Origin: Salidesulfovibrio onnuriiensis
GTDB taxonomy: Bacteria; Desulfobacterota; Desulfovibrionia; Desulfovibrionales; Desulfovibrionaceae
DNA: 64,000 nt
Reading direction: 5' to 3'
Assembly: GCF_008001235.1 (NCBI RefSeq)
Contig: NZ_CP040751.1
Coordinates: 3,785,501 to 3,849,500, forward strand
Below are positions 9,063-17,446 of this stretch, in pieces. The first letter of the stretch is position 1; every line of letters begins with the position of its first letter. A program made the position numbers and the translations under genes. The notes beneath the pieces were generated by a model, which was not told where the DNA came from, searched no databases, and was given only the letters and a program-made list of their open reading frames with translations.

Positions 9063-9094
9063 CAAAAAGGCCGCCGGATCGCTCCGGCGGCCTT
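9063..9094 (-). terminator. terminator of the tmc operon
   Basis: AAGGCCGCCGG (9068-9078) pairs with CCGGCGGCCTT (9084-9094). On the minus strand it is followed by a T run (9068-9064). It lies 25 bases after the tmcA stop. Confidence 0.87.
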
Positions 9095-9118
9095 GTCAAT
9101 CTGGGAATCGCGGCAGTG

Positions 9119-9490
9119 CTATTTCACGTGGCATTCGCCGCAGGCCACCGGGCCCTTGGCAGCGTCCTCGTGACACTGGATGCACTGCTTGTGGTAGGCG
9201 GTCTTCAGGTCCATGGATCCGTCCGCGGGAGCCGCCTCATGGCAGTCCGCGCAGGCCACGGGATCACCCTCGACCAGCTCGCCGTTTTCCTTGCCTTCGT
9301 GGTGGCAGGGCAGGCAGCCGTCCAGACCGGCCTTTTCATTGTGCTCGTCGTGCATGAAGGGCACGGCCGGGCGCTCGGCCTTCTGGAAGGCCGGGTTCTT
9401 GAGTTCCTTGATGTCCTCCTGGCAGAAGGCCGGAAGGATGAACACGACGACAGCGGCGAAAGCCAGCAGGAGTGTGATGGTTTTTTTCAT
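9119..9490 (-). CDS. tmcA: acidic type II tetraheme cytochrome c3
   Basis: A secreted multiheme cytochrome of 123 residues. Residues 1-23 form a signal peptide (Lys-Lys, hydrophobic stretch, cleavage near AFCQ). Four heme motifs of CxxCH type are visible: CLPCH, CADCH, CIQCH and CGECH, with additional His residues for axial ligation. The mature protein is rich in Glu and Asp, as in type II cytochrome c3. In the Tmc complex this subunit accepts electrons in the periplasm from type I cytochrome c3 and hydrogenases. It is the last gene in the direction of transcription, 12 bases after tmcB. Confidence 0.92.
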   Translation of the reverse strand: MKKTITLLLAFAAVVVFILPAFCQEDIKELKNPAFQKAERPAVPFMHDEHNEKAGLDGCLPCHHEGKENGELVEGDPVACADCHEAAPADGSMDLKTAYHKQCIQCHEDAAKGPVACGECHVK

Positions 9491-9502
9491 GCTCTCGCCT
9501 CC

Positions 9503-10837
9503 CTATTCCACAGCCTTGGTCTTGACCATGTTGGTGTAGATGATGTCGCCCAGGAACTTGATATCCATCTCAATGCCGTAGTGGTGGATGATGTCTTCCA
9601 GACCGCCATGGCAGTTGTGGCACGGAGCCAGGATGGTGCGCACGCCCTTGTCGTAGGCGGCCTTGAGCTGGTCGGCCTTGATCTTGTTGCCTTCCATGCG
9701 CACGTTCTTGAACGGCGGGCCGCAGTTGATGACCCCGCCGCCCGCGGCGCAGCAGTAGTTGTATTCCGCGGAGGGGGACATCTCCACCACTTCCTCGCAG
9801 ATTTCATGGGCCAGGTAGCGCAGGTGTTCCATCAGGCCGCGGCCGCGGATGATGTTGCACGGGTCATGGATGGTGACCTTGCCCGGGTGCTTGTCCTGCA
9901 TCTTGATCTTACCGGCCTTGAACAGCTCGGCAAAGAACTCCACGGAGTGGACGACCTCGACCGGATAGTCGCTCCAGCCGAGCCAGCGGTTGCCCTGGTC
10001 GTAAACGGAACGGAAGGCATGGCCGCACTCGCCCATGACGATGCGCTTGACGTGCAGCTTCTGGGCGCATTCGAAGTGGGAGCGCTTGAGACGGCCCATC
10101 ATTTCGAAGTCGCCGGAATACATGGCCATGTCCGAGTTGTCCCAGCCGGGCAGGCTCGGCATGGTCCAGCTGAGCCCCGCTTCATGGAAGATTGCGGCGG
10201 CCTGGTAGATCAGGTGGGTGCGGAACTTGGGCTCCGGCCCGATGACCGAATACATCATGTCCGCGCCGTCCACGTCCAGGGGAATGCGCATGTCCGGGAA
10301 CTCGTCCCGGGCTTCCTCTTCCTGCCAGAGCAGGGAGTCGGTCCATTCGTCGTCCTTGACCCACATCTGGTTCATGGTGGCGGAATGGGAATGCGCGGTA
10401 TCCTGGATGTACTGCGGGGTGACGCCGAGCTTGTGGCAGATGCGGCGCATGGTGGACATCATGTAGGCGGTGTCCACGCCCAAGGGGCAGTAATGCACGC
10501 AGCGGCGGCACAGGTTGCATTCGGTGTAGGCGATCTGCGCGCACTGGTAGATGAAGTCCGGGCCCACCTTGCCAGCCCTGTCGATGAGCACCTTGATGCT
10601 CTGGTGGATCTTGGCCACCGGAGAGTAGCTCGGATCCAGATGGGACATGTAGTAGTGGCAGGCCTGGGCACACATGCCGCAGCGCACGCAGGTATCGTTG
10701 TAGACCTTGAGCTTGGCTCCGGTCTCGCTTTCAAGCACCTGCTTGATGGTTTTTTCTATCTTCTCGGGAGTCAGGCGGTCGATCCCCGTCTGCAACCCGA
10801 TGTCATCGACCTTTCTGTCGAATATTTCGTTGTACAC
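9503..10837 (-). CDS. tmcB: HdrD-like iron-sulfur protein of the Tmc complex
   Basis: A cytoplasmic-facing iron-sulfur protein of 444 residues related to heterodisulfide reductase subunit D. Two [4Fe-4S] ferredoxin motifs lie near residues 50-60 (CVRCGMCAQAC) and 107-117 (CNLCRRCVHYCP). The C-terminal half has the cysteine-rich CCG features: a CGH segment, CCAAGGG and CHNCHGG. No signal peptide or membrane segment is seen. It lies between tmcC and tmcA. Family knowledge: TmcB is thought to carry a catalytic-type iron-sulfur cluster that passes electrons to the cytoplasm; the acceptor is uncertain. Confidence 0.92.
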   Translation of the reverse strand: MYNEIFDRKVDDIGLQTGIDRLTPEKIEKTIKQVLESETGAKLKVYNDTCVRCGMCAQACHYYMSHLDPSYSPVAKIHQSIKVLIDRAGKVGPDFIYQCAQIAYTECNLCRRCVHYCPLGVDTAYMMSTMRRICHKLGVTPQYIQDTAHSHSATMNQMWVKDDEWTDSLLWQEEEARDEFPDMRIPLDVDGADMMYSVIGPEPKFRTHLIYQAAAIFHEAGLSWTMPSLPGWDNSDMAMYSGDFEMMGRLKRSHFECAQKLHVKRIVMGECGHAFRSVYDQGNRWLGWSDYPVEVVHSVEFFAELFKAGKIKMQDKHPGKVTIHDPCNIIRGRGLMEHLRYLAHEICEEVVEMSPSAEYNYCCAAGGGVINCGPPFKNVRMEGNKIKADQLKAAYDKGVRTILAPCHNCHGGLEDIIHHYGIEMDIKFLGDIIYTNMVKTKAVE

Positions 10838-10861
10838 GACTTGATCCTCCTTGTGATCGGG

Positions 10862-11524
10862 CTACCAGTCCTTGACGTGCCTCACGCCCTGGAATTCGGA
10901 CGCGATGTAGACACGGGAATACCAACCGAAAATGGCGTGGCTGAGCCTTCCGAAGGGAACGAACAGCAACCAGGCCACACCGGTGACGACATGCAGGACG
11001 ATCATGAACTGGTAGTTGAAGATCTGGTGATAGGCCAGGAACCCGGTGATGAACGGGCTCACGGTCACGCACAGGGCGAACCAGTCTTTCCAGGTGGTCA
11101 CGAAGGCCACGTTCTTGTCGGCAATGCGGCGGTAGGCGAAGAAACAGCAGGCGGCAATGACCAGCACGGTCATGATGTCCGCGACCTGATCAGGCAGGGC
11201 GGGCCAGGACACGCCAAAGTTGTAATCCCACATGTCGATGTGCGCCCCAAGGAAGATCGGGGTGGCCAGCAGACAGATGTGGAAAACAAAGGTGGCGGCG
11301 GTCAGGGCCGGATTCGCCTTCCAGCCGGTGGTGCCAAACGGGATGATCCATTGCAGGATGGAACGGATGCCGTACTTGGCCTTCACGTAGAAGATGGAAC
11401 TGCCGTCCTTCTTCTTGGCCAGGCTGTACATGGAAATCATCTTGTACAGGCCGAAGAGCACGAGCACGCCGAAGCCAAGCCAGGTCAGGGGGCCGGTAAC
11501 GAGATCGTAAATGCTGTGGTACAT
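10862..11524 (-). CDS. tmcC: cytochrome b-type membrane subunit of the Tmc complex
   Basis: An integral membrane protein (220 residues) with about five hydrophobic segments. It resembles the NarI/DsrM-type diheme cytochrome b family, with His residues in the helices (FVFHICLLATPIF, YHQIFNYQFM, LHVVTGVAWLLF) suited to heme b ligation. It links the periplasmic cytochrome TmcA to the cytoplasmic TmcB. It is flanked closely by tmcD (10 bases) and tmcB (24 bases). Confidence 0.9.
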   Translation of the reverse strand: MYHSIYDLVTGPLTWLGFGVLVLFGLYKMISMYSLAKKKDGSSIFYVKAKYGIRSILQWIIPFGTTGWKANPALTAATFVFHICLLATPIFLGAHIDMWDYNFGVSWPALPDQVADIMTVLVIAACCFFAYRRIADKNVAFVTTWKDWFALCVTVSPFITGFLAYHQIFNYQFMIVLHVVTGVAWLLFVPFGRLSHAIFGWYSRVYIASEFQGVRHVKDW

Positions 11525-11534
11525 TGCGTTCCCC

Positions 11535-12785
11535 CTATTTGAATTCGCTCACGTCGGCCACGATGCGGAGGTATTCAGCCCCCTTGCGCGCCTTGATGAG
11601 CACCTTGCTGCTGTCAGGGCTGAAGACCGGCTCGAAGCACTGGTCGAAGTCCTCGCCGTAGGCCTTGCCGTTGACCAGGATGGTCTGGCTGCTGCCACGG
11701 TCCACGCGGACGGCGATGTTGGCGCTGTCCGGGCTGAAGACCGGCTTCCAGACCATGTCGTATTCGCCGCTCCAGGCGCCCGAATCGCACAGCACGAAGC
11801 ATTTCTTGAAGCTGTGGCGGGCCATGGCCGCGGCGCGCTTGCCGTCCGGGCTCACGGCCATGTCGCAGATGACCGATGCGCTTGCGGCAAAGGGCTTGTC
11901 GTTGAGGACAAGGTTGAACTTGCCGAAGTCCGTGGCGCAGATGGCCCAGAGGTCTCCCTCGGCCGTGAACTGCTGCTGCCAGAGCTGGGCGTAGCGGGCG
12001 GACCAGAGAAGCTGTCCGTCCTGGGCCATGCCCCATTTGCCGCCCTGGCGCACCGGTGCGACCACCGCTCCGGTCTTGGGATTGAAACGGGGTTCCCAGA
12101 CGGTCTGGAATTTGGTGCCCCAGGCCTTGCCGTCAACAGCGATGCTGTAGTCGTACAGGGTTTCGCGAACCTGGGCCGCGACCTTGGAGCCATCCTGGTT
12201 GAAGCTCGGCGTGTAGACGTTCATGAAAACGTCGCCAAGCGCCTCACCGTCCACAGCCACCTGATAGATGCCTTCCTGGAAGGTGTAGATATCCGCCTGG
12301 GCCATGGGCTTGACCTGCACCGCAGCGGCGGATTTCCTGCCGTCCGGGCTCAGGACGAAGTTGTTGGCGTTTTCGAAAAGGTTTTCCCAAATGGTTCCGT
12401 TGACCACCATACCGTACTGCATGTCCTGCTGCGCGCCTGCGGCAATGGTGCCGCCGGCCCACATGGAATCCCAAAGAAAACCGTAGCCTTCCTCGCCTGT
12501 CTCATCGTCCACGCACAGGAACCATTCCATGTCCTGGGACACGAAAGCAATCAGCTTTCCGTCCGTGGTGTACTTGGGACAGATGATCTTCTCATAGACG
12601 TTTTCCGAAAGCTTTCCGTTGATGCACCACGCGAATTCGGCGGGAGCCGTACAGGCCACCTGGGCCACGCTCTCGCCATCCGGGCTGACGCACCACTCTT
12701 CCAGCCATTCGGAATTCTGAGCACAGTCCGCAAAATCCTGTACCTTGCGTCCCGGCTCCCAATTCCAGCCGTTGGTGTTTTGCAT
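11535..12785 (-). CDS. tmcD: tryptophan-rich beta-propeller subunit of the Tmc complex
   Basis: A protein of 416 residues built of repeats of about 45 residues that carry SPDGK/SPDS-type turns and strands rich in Trp (FSPDSANIAVRVD, FSPDSSKVLIKAR). This is a WD40/TolB-like propeller. No signal peptide is present. It is the first gene of tmcDCBA in the direction of transcription. TmcD has been described as a tryptophan-rich subunit without a cofactor; its role is not known. Confidence 0.88.
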   Translation of the reverse strand: MQNTNGWNWEPGRKVQDFADCAQNSEWLEEWCVSPDGESVAQVACTAPAEFAWCINGKLSENVYEKIICPKYTTDGKLIAFVSQDMEWFLCVDDETGEEGYGFLWDSMWAGGTIAAGAQQDMQYGMVVNGTIWENLFENANNFVLSPDGRKSAAAVQVKPMAQADIYTFQEGIYQVAVDGEALGDVFMNVYTPSFNQDGSKVAAQVRETLYDYSIAVDGKAWGTKFQTVWEPRFNPKTGAVVAPVRQGGKWGMAQDGQLLWSARYAQLWQQQFTAEGDLWAICATDFGKFNLVLNDKPFAASASVICDMAVSPDGKRAAAMARHSFKKCFVLCDSGAWSGEYDMVWKPVFSPDSANIAVRVDRGSSQTILVNGKAYGEDFDQCFEPVFSPDSSKVLIKARKGAEYLRIVADVSEFK

Positions 12786-13220
12786 CGTATTCCTCCCAAC
12801 CGGCCAATACCAGGCCAGTTCGCTTCAGTATTACGTCGATGCGCGCCAAGCGCCGCTTTTCTTCACAACAAGCCACCCGCCGTTGTGAATCCCCTACACC
12901 ATAGGGGATAAAGGAACACCTGACCCGCCTCGTGCCTGCCTCTCTGCCTCTCTATGAAAAAAGACTTCCACCATGCAGCGGCCATGCGGCCACATCAAAA
13001 AAGAAGTCCTTTCAATTCAAACTGTTGGGACACCCTACAGTCCACCACAATAATTTGGATCAGACCATAGGGCAAAACCCTTGATCCATCAATCGAAATG
13101 ATTGATCGAATAATCAACGACCTCTGTCATTGAAAATCCCTATACCATCACTTGAAAGGAAATGGCACCCCCCTCCCGGCCCTGAAGATGCCAAAAGGCA
13201 ATCCGCCAAAAAAAGGGTAT
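12786..13220 (-). promoter_or_regulatory. tmc upstream region with inverted repeats
   Basis: About 435 bases contain no convincing gene. Three perfect inverted repeats are visible: TTCACAAC (12862-12869) with GTTGTGAA (12882-12889); ATCCCCTA (12889-12896) with TAGGGGAT (12902-12909); and ATCAATC (13088-13094) with GATTGAT (13100-13106). A further hairpin, GACTTC (12963-12968) with GAAGTC (13003-13008), is followed on the minus strand by a run of Ts and could be an attenuator or the end of a small transcript. The region should hold the tmc promoter; no single -35/-10 pair stands out. Confidence 0.55.
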
Positions 13221-13242
13221 AAAAAAGGCGGCCTAAACCGCC
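13221..13242 (-). terminator. terminator after the AhpD-like gene
   Basis: GGCGG (13227-13231) pairs with CCGCC (13238-13242). On the minus strand it is followed by six Ts (13226-13221). It lies 27 bases past the stop at 13270. Confidence 0.8.
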
Positions 13243-13269
13243 AAATGAATTTCGTCAAGTACAATCCAC

Positions 13270-13614
13270 CTAAATGTGCTGCTGCTCCCGCAAATATTGT
13301 ATGACCCGCGTTGATGCGGATGCGGCCAGCGAGCCTCCGAGGGCAATGGCGACGGCGATGGTTTCCAGGACCTGCTCGACGGTGGCCCCCTGCTCCATTG
13401 CCCGCTCCGTCTGAAACAGGATGCAGCCACGACAGTCCCTGATGATGGCGGCGGTGAGTGCCATGAGGCGCTTGTCCCTGGCCTTGACGGCCCCATCCAG
13501 ATAGGCCTCGCCGGACAGTCCGTCGTACATCCCGGCAAACTCCGGCATGAGTTTGCGGCAGTATTGCCAATGTTCACCCAGGGATTCCTTGAGGACCGTC
13601 TGTTTTTCAACCAT
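13270..13614 (-). CDS. carboxymuconolactone decarboxylase / AhpD-like protein
   Basis: A small helical protein of 114 residues. The core matches the AhpD/CMD fold, with Cys61 and Cys64 in IIRDCRGCILFQ followed by GATVEQVLETIAVAIALGG. In classical AhpD-type members the second Cys is followed three residues later by a His in the proton relay; here that position (68) is Gln. The protein may be a thiol-disulfide reductant with altered chemistry. The start at 13614 is preceded by AAGGAGA. It is transcribed divergently from a LysR-type regulator 79 bases away, which probably controls it. Confidence 0.85.
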   Translation of the reverse strand: MVEKQTVLKESLGEHWQYCRKLMPEFAGMYDGLSGEAYLDGAVKARDKRLMALTAAIIRDCRGCILFQTERAMEQGATVEQVLETIAVAIALGGSLAASASTRVIQYLREQQHI

Positions 13615-13693
13615 TTGTATCTCCTTGTTTTTCCATTTCATGCCGCCACTCATGAAATTAGACAAACGAATTGATTTTATGATATCCATAAAT

Positions 13694-14566
13694 ATGCTTG
13701 ATGATAAAGCCCCCTTCAATCTCCCCCTGGAATCCTTGCGGACCTTTGCGGCTGCGGCCGACACGGGCAACTTCACCCGTGCGGCGGAACAGGTGCACCG
13801 CACCCAGGCCGCGGTGAGCATGCAGATGGCCAAGCTGGAAAACGAGGTGGGCTGTCGCCTCTTCGAACGCATGGGCCGGGGCGTGGCCCTGACCTTCGAG
13901 GGAGAGACTCTCCTGAAATACGCCCGGCAGATTCTGGACCTGCACGACGAGGCCCTGGCGGCCATGACCGCCCCGGACATGGAGGGAAGGGTGCGGCTCG
14001 GAGCGCCCGAGGATTACGCCACCTGCTTTCTGCCCGGCATCCTGGCCGCCTTCCATGCCGCGTATCCCCGCGTTCTGGTGGAGGTCTTCTGCGGCACCAG
14101 CCGGTCCCTGGCAAAGCGCTACGCCAGGGGGGAATTCGATCTGGCCATCCTGAACCATCCGGCCCCGCCCGAAGACGCGGCGGCCCAGGTGATACACCAT
14201 GAGCCCATTGTCTGGATCACGAGCGGCGAACACGGCGTCCACGAGCAGCGCCCCCTGCCCCTGGCGGTCTTTCATGAGGGATGCCCCTATCGCCGCTGGG
14301 CCATCGAGGGCTGCACGGAACGCAACATCGAACACCGCATCTGTTTCGTGAGCCCGAGCCTCACGGGCGTGCTTTCCGCCGTGCGGGCGGGCCTTGCCGT
14401 GGCACCTGTGGGAAGAAGCACGGCGGGACAGGGGCTGCGCATCCTCGGGGAGCAGGACGGCTTTCCGGCCCTGCCCTCCACCACGGTCTGCCTGCATCAG
14501 TGGGTGGACAGGCAGCATGGCATCGTCAACGGTCTGGCCAATTTCATCATGAACAGGATGGGCTAG
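13694..14566 (+). CDS. LysR-family transcriptional regulator
   Basis: About 290 residues. The N-terminal winged helix-turn-helix is clear: LESLRTFAAAADTGNFTRAAEQ through TQAAVSMQMAKLENEVGCRLFER. The rest is the two-lobed effector domain. Several in-frame starts exist (13652, 13679, 13694) and none has a good ribosome site; 13694 gives the usual length before the helix-turn-helix. Divergent placement to the AhpD-like gene suggests that this gene is its target. The inducer cannot be read from the sequence. Confidence 0.88.
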   Translation: MLDDKAPFNLPLESLRTFAAAADTGNFTRAAEQVHRTQAAVSMQMAKLENEVGCRLFERMGRGVALTFEGETLLKYARQILDLHDEALAAMTAPDMEGRVRLGAPEDYATCFLPGILAAFHAAYPRVLVEVFCGTSRSLAKRYARGEFDLAILNHPAPPEDAAAQVIHHEPIVWITSGEHGVHEQRPLPLAVFHEGCPYRRWAIEGCTERNIEHRICFVSPSLTGVLSAVRAGLAVAPVGRSTAGQGLRILGEQDGFPALPSTTVCLHQWVDRQHGIVNGLANFIMNRMG

Positions 14567-14599
14567 CCGGCATCGGCATTTAAACCGGCAGGAAAGGAG

Positions 14600-14632
14600 A
14601 AAGGGGGAAGCGTCTCAACCGCTTCCCCCTTT
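14600..14632 (+). terminator. terminator between convergent genes
   Basis: AAAGGGGGAAGCG (14600-14612) pairs perfectly with CGCTTCCCCCTTT (14620-14632) around a 7-base loop. It lies between the LysR gene and the convergent molybdoenzyme gene and can serve both. Confidence 0.83.
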
Positions 14633-14690
14633 CCTTGTGTGGGGCACTCAATACTTAGGAGAGGTATTGATGTGTTACGTATTTCTCTGA

Positions 14691-16775
14691 TCAGGCCTTG
14701 CTCACGGAAACGAAGTGTTCCTGCAGGGCCAGGCCGCCGCCCGCCTTGTCCATGCGGTCCAGGCCGCCCTTCATGAGCTCGTGGTCGGCCACGCCCTTAT
14801 TGAAGGCGCGGGATTCCACGGGCAGCCTGTGGCCGAAGCCGTGGAGCATGAACACACAGTCCGGATGCACGAAGTCCGTGACGTAGGCCTTGATGGTCCC
14901 CTTGTCCGGATCCCCGTTCAGGATCAGGTCGTCGCCGTCCTTGATGCCCAGCGCCTCGGCGCGCGTCGTGTTGATCCACAGCTTGTTCTCGCTCATCTTC
15001 CTGCTCAGCAGCCTGTTGTTGAGGGTATGGCCCTGGGTGTGCAGGGCGCAGCGGCCGAAGGTGATGCGGAACTTTCCCTCGGGCGGCGCTTCCGGGGACT
15101 CGTAGGGCTTGAGCGAAGGCAGGCCCATGTCCTCCCAGGTGTCGTTGATGACCTCCACCTTACCGGACTTGGTCTTGAAGGAAAGCTCGTCCAGGGTGCG
15201 GTACTTGGCCTCGTCGGACAGGGAGACCTGCCCCGTGGCCTCGAAATCGGCGCGGGTCACGCCCGTGCCCTCCAACTGGTAGTCGTGCAGTTCCTCCAGA
15301 CTCTTGAAGGCCAGCTTATCCAGGCCCAGCCGTTCCGCCAGCCCACAGATGATTTCCCAGTCGGCGCGGGTCTCGTAACGAGGCTCCACGGCCCGGGCGC
15401 GGTAGAACAGGAACGACTTGAGGCCGTTCTTGCAGGCCAGGATGGAATCGCGCTCCAGGTACGGCGACATGGGCAGTATCACGTCCGCGAACCAGGCCGA
15501 GTCCGACCAGCTGAAGGTGGTGGAAACGATCAGGTCCAGATTCCGCCATTTTTCGCGGATGGCGTCCGGGTCGGGCAGGGCCATGAGCGGATCGTGGCGA
15601 TGAATAAAATAGGCCTTGATGGGGTACGGGTCGCCCGAGACCATGACGTCGTAATTGAGATGGACCAGGCCCGGGCCGCCGTCGATATGCTTGAGGGTGG
15701 TGCCGCAGCCGTCGGCGCGGTCCTTTTCCGGCTTGGGGTACAGGTCCACGAACTTCTTGAGGCCGGTGCGGCCGAAATCGCCGGGCTTGTTGGTGAAGGG
15801 CAGGCCGCCCTTGGCGCCCAGGGATCCCAGCAGGGCGTTGATGAGATAGGCCGAGCGGCTGACATAGAAGGAATCGCTGTAGCGGGCCACCATCCAGCCC
15901 GGATGCCAGATGACCGCGGGCGCTGCGGCAGACAGCTTGCGGGCCAGGCTGCGGATATCGCCGGCGGGCACGCCGGTTTCCTGCTCGGCCCATTCCGGGG
16001 TGTACTGGCCCACGAAGGCGCGCAGCTTGTCCAGGTCCCGCACGTGGCGGGAAACGAATTCCTTGTTGTAGAGGTCCTCGGCCAGCAGCACGTGGATCAC
16101 GGCCAGGTTGAAGGCATAGTCCGTGCCCGGCCGGATCATGAAGAAATTGTCCGCCTTGCCTGCGGAAACCGTGGCCCGGATGTCGATGACGGTCATCTCG
16201 CAGCCGTTTTCCCGGCCGTCGAGCACCCCGTTCACCTCTTTTACGTTGATGGCCTCGAAGATGTTCCGGGTCTGCAGCACCAGATGCCTGCAGTTGCGAT
16301 AATCATAGGAAACGTCCTTGCGCCCCATGCCCATGACCGACTTGGCCGCGTGCTGCACGTTGCGGGCGCACGAGGCGTCATGGTTACAGTAGTTGGGGGA
16401 ACCGAGCCCGCGCATGAAGGCCATGTGCAGGTCGCGGAAGGGGCCGCCCCGGTCGGACCAGAGCACGCTTTCCGGGCCATGTTCCTGGATGATGCCCTTG
16501 AGCTTTCCGGCCACGTAATCCAGGGCCTCGTCCCAGGAAACCCGCCGCCACTTGCCCTCCCCGCGCTCGCCGTCGCGAATCATGGGGTACTGCGGCCGCT
16601 CGTCGTCGGTGATCAGGGCGTTGCCGGCCGCGCCGCGCGGACACAGCGCGCCCTTCATGCCGCTGTCGTGCGGGTTGCCCTTGATGAACTTGACCTTTCC
16701 GTCCTCCACCTCCGCCATGATGGGACAGCGGACCGTACACATGCCGCAGACGCTGTAGACTCGCTTTCTGGTCAT
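14691..16775 (-). CDS. molybdopterin oxidoreductase, PhsA/PsrA-like, no Tat signal
   Basis: A 694-residue member of the DMSO reductase superfamily. An N-terminal [4Fe-4S] site is present (CGMCTVRCPIM, then CPRG near residue 46). A Cys in NHDASCARN is the likely metal ligand, as in thiosulfate/polysulfide reductases. The C-terminal dinucleotide-binding domain contains FGRCALHTQGHTLNN and ends with HGFGHR. The protein starts directly at the iron-sulfur domain: no twin-arginine signal is present, so it should stay in the cytoplasm. No iron-sulfur or membrane subunit is adjacent in the same operon. It is divergent from the nuo operon, whose last part carries a suitable ferredoxin (28705-29244). 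The substrate is unknown. Confidence 0.85.
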   Translation of the reverse strand: MTRKRVYSVCGMCTVRCPIMAEVEDGKVKFIKGNPHDSGMKGALCPRGAAGNALITDDERPQYPMIRDGERGEGKWRRVSWDEALDYVAGKLKGIIQEHGPESVLWSDRGGPFRDLHMAFMRGLGSPNYCNHDASCARNVQHAAKSVMGMGRKDVSYDYRNCRHLVLQTRNIFEAINVKEVNGVLDGRENGCEMTVIDIRATVSAGKADNFFMIRPGTDYAFNLAVIHVLLAEDLYNKEFVSRHVRDLDKLRAFVGQYTPEWAEQETGVPAGDIRSLARKLSAAAPAVIWHPGWMVARYSDSFYVSRSAYLINALLGSLGAKGGLPFTNKPGDFGRTGLKKFVDLYPKPEKDRADGCGTTLKHIDGGPGLVHLNYDVMVSGDPYPIKAYFIHRHDPLMALPDPDAIREKWRNLDLIVSTTFSWSDSAWFADVILPMSPYLERDSILACKNGLKSFLFYRARAVEPRYETRADWEIICGLAERLGLDKLAFKSLEELHDYQLEGTGVTRADFEATGQVSLSDEAKYRTLDELSFKTKSGKVEVINDTWEDMGLPSLKPYESPEAPPEGKFRITFGRCALHTQGHTLNNRLLSRKMSENKLWINTTRAEALGIKDGDDLILNGDPDKGTIKAYVTDFVHPDCVFMLHGFGHRLPVESRAFNKGVADHELMKGGLDRMDKAGGGLALQEHFVSVSKA

Positions 16776-17068
16776 TTCCCTGATCTCTCCCTCATATAAT
16801 GTATGTCATGGATCTTGACTGGAGTCGGCATACTTCTTTTTGCCCGATTACCAGTTCCGCCACTGCAGTAACAACAACATGCCCCTCTTGTGAAAAAACG
16901 AACTTTCCAGGACCCCATCTTACTGGAGTATCGCTCAACCAATAAATTATTATTGTGAATTTTTGTACATATGTGCTAATACCTTTACCGTGTATTAAAA
17001 TTCATGTCTATCTGTCTTGAAACAATGACATGTTCGTCACCTGCAAACTGTCGAGGGAGAGCGTTGCG
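16776..17068. promoter_or_regulatory. divergent promoter region, molybdoenzyme / nuo
   Basis: This stretch of 293 bases separates two divergent transcription units. It becomes AT-rich around 16940-17010, where the nuo promoter probably lies. TTGTGAATTTTTGTACA at 16951-16967 loosely resembles a CRP/FNR-family site but is not symmetrical enough to name the regulator. A GAGGGAGAG ribosome site precedes nuoA. No small gene is seen. Confidence 0.5.
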
Positions 17069-17446
17069 ATGGTTTTTTCCTGGCTGAACATTGCGATTAT
17101 CATCGGGCTGCTGGTGGGCGTTGCCTTCGCCGGCGGCCCTCTCATTGGTTCCCTGCTGCTGGCGCCCAAGGCGCGCGGCGGTGAACTGCACACCCCCTAC
17201 GAATGCGGCATCCGCCCGCATGGGTCCCCATGGGGACGATTCGGCATCAACTACTACTTCTATGCCCTACTCTTTCTGGCTTTCGACGTGGACGTGCTCT
17301 ACCTGTTCCCGGTAGCCGTCCACTACCCCGGAAGCATCGGCTGGCTGCCCCTGCTCAAGGTCTTCATCTTCCTGGCCGCTCTCGGCCTCGGTTGCATCTA
17401 TTTCTGGAAAAAGGGAGTGTTCACATGGCCCCGCAGAATCCGCTGA
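17069..17446 (+). CDS. nuoA: complex I subunit A
   Basis: A membrane subunit of 125 residues with three transmembrane helices. The conserved loop [20 protein letters not shown] and the acidic helix [14 protein letters not shown] are typical of NuoA. The ATG at 17069 is chosen because of GAGGGAGAG upstream. It overlaps nuoB by 22 bases. First gene of a long operon with genes mostly overlapping or a few bases apart. Confidence 0.94.
   Translation: MVFSWLNIAIIIGLLVGVAFAGGPLIGSLLLAPKARGGELHTPYECGIRPHGSPWGRFGINYYFYALLFLAFDVDVLYLFPVAVHYPGSIGWLPLLKVFIFLAALGLGCIYFWKKGVFTWPRRIR

Noticed and set aside
9116-11542. Plus-strand ORF of 808 codons opposite tmcABC
   Set aside because: It is an antisense shadow created by high GC at third codon positions; the minus strand encodes recognisable Tmc subunits over the whole range.
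12862-12889. Rex or HcpR site upstream of tmc
   Set aside because: The half-sites TTCACAA and TTGTGAA are there but in the opposite order to the usual inward-facing sites and 12 bases apart, so the regulator cannot be named.
14715-16799. Plus-strand ORF of 694 codons opposite the molybdoenzyme
   Set aside because: Same codon-bias effect. The minus strand has clear molybdopterin oxidoreductase motifs, and the plus-strand translation is low-complexity in Gly, Ala, Val, His and Gln.
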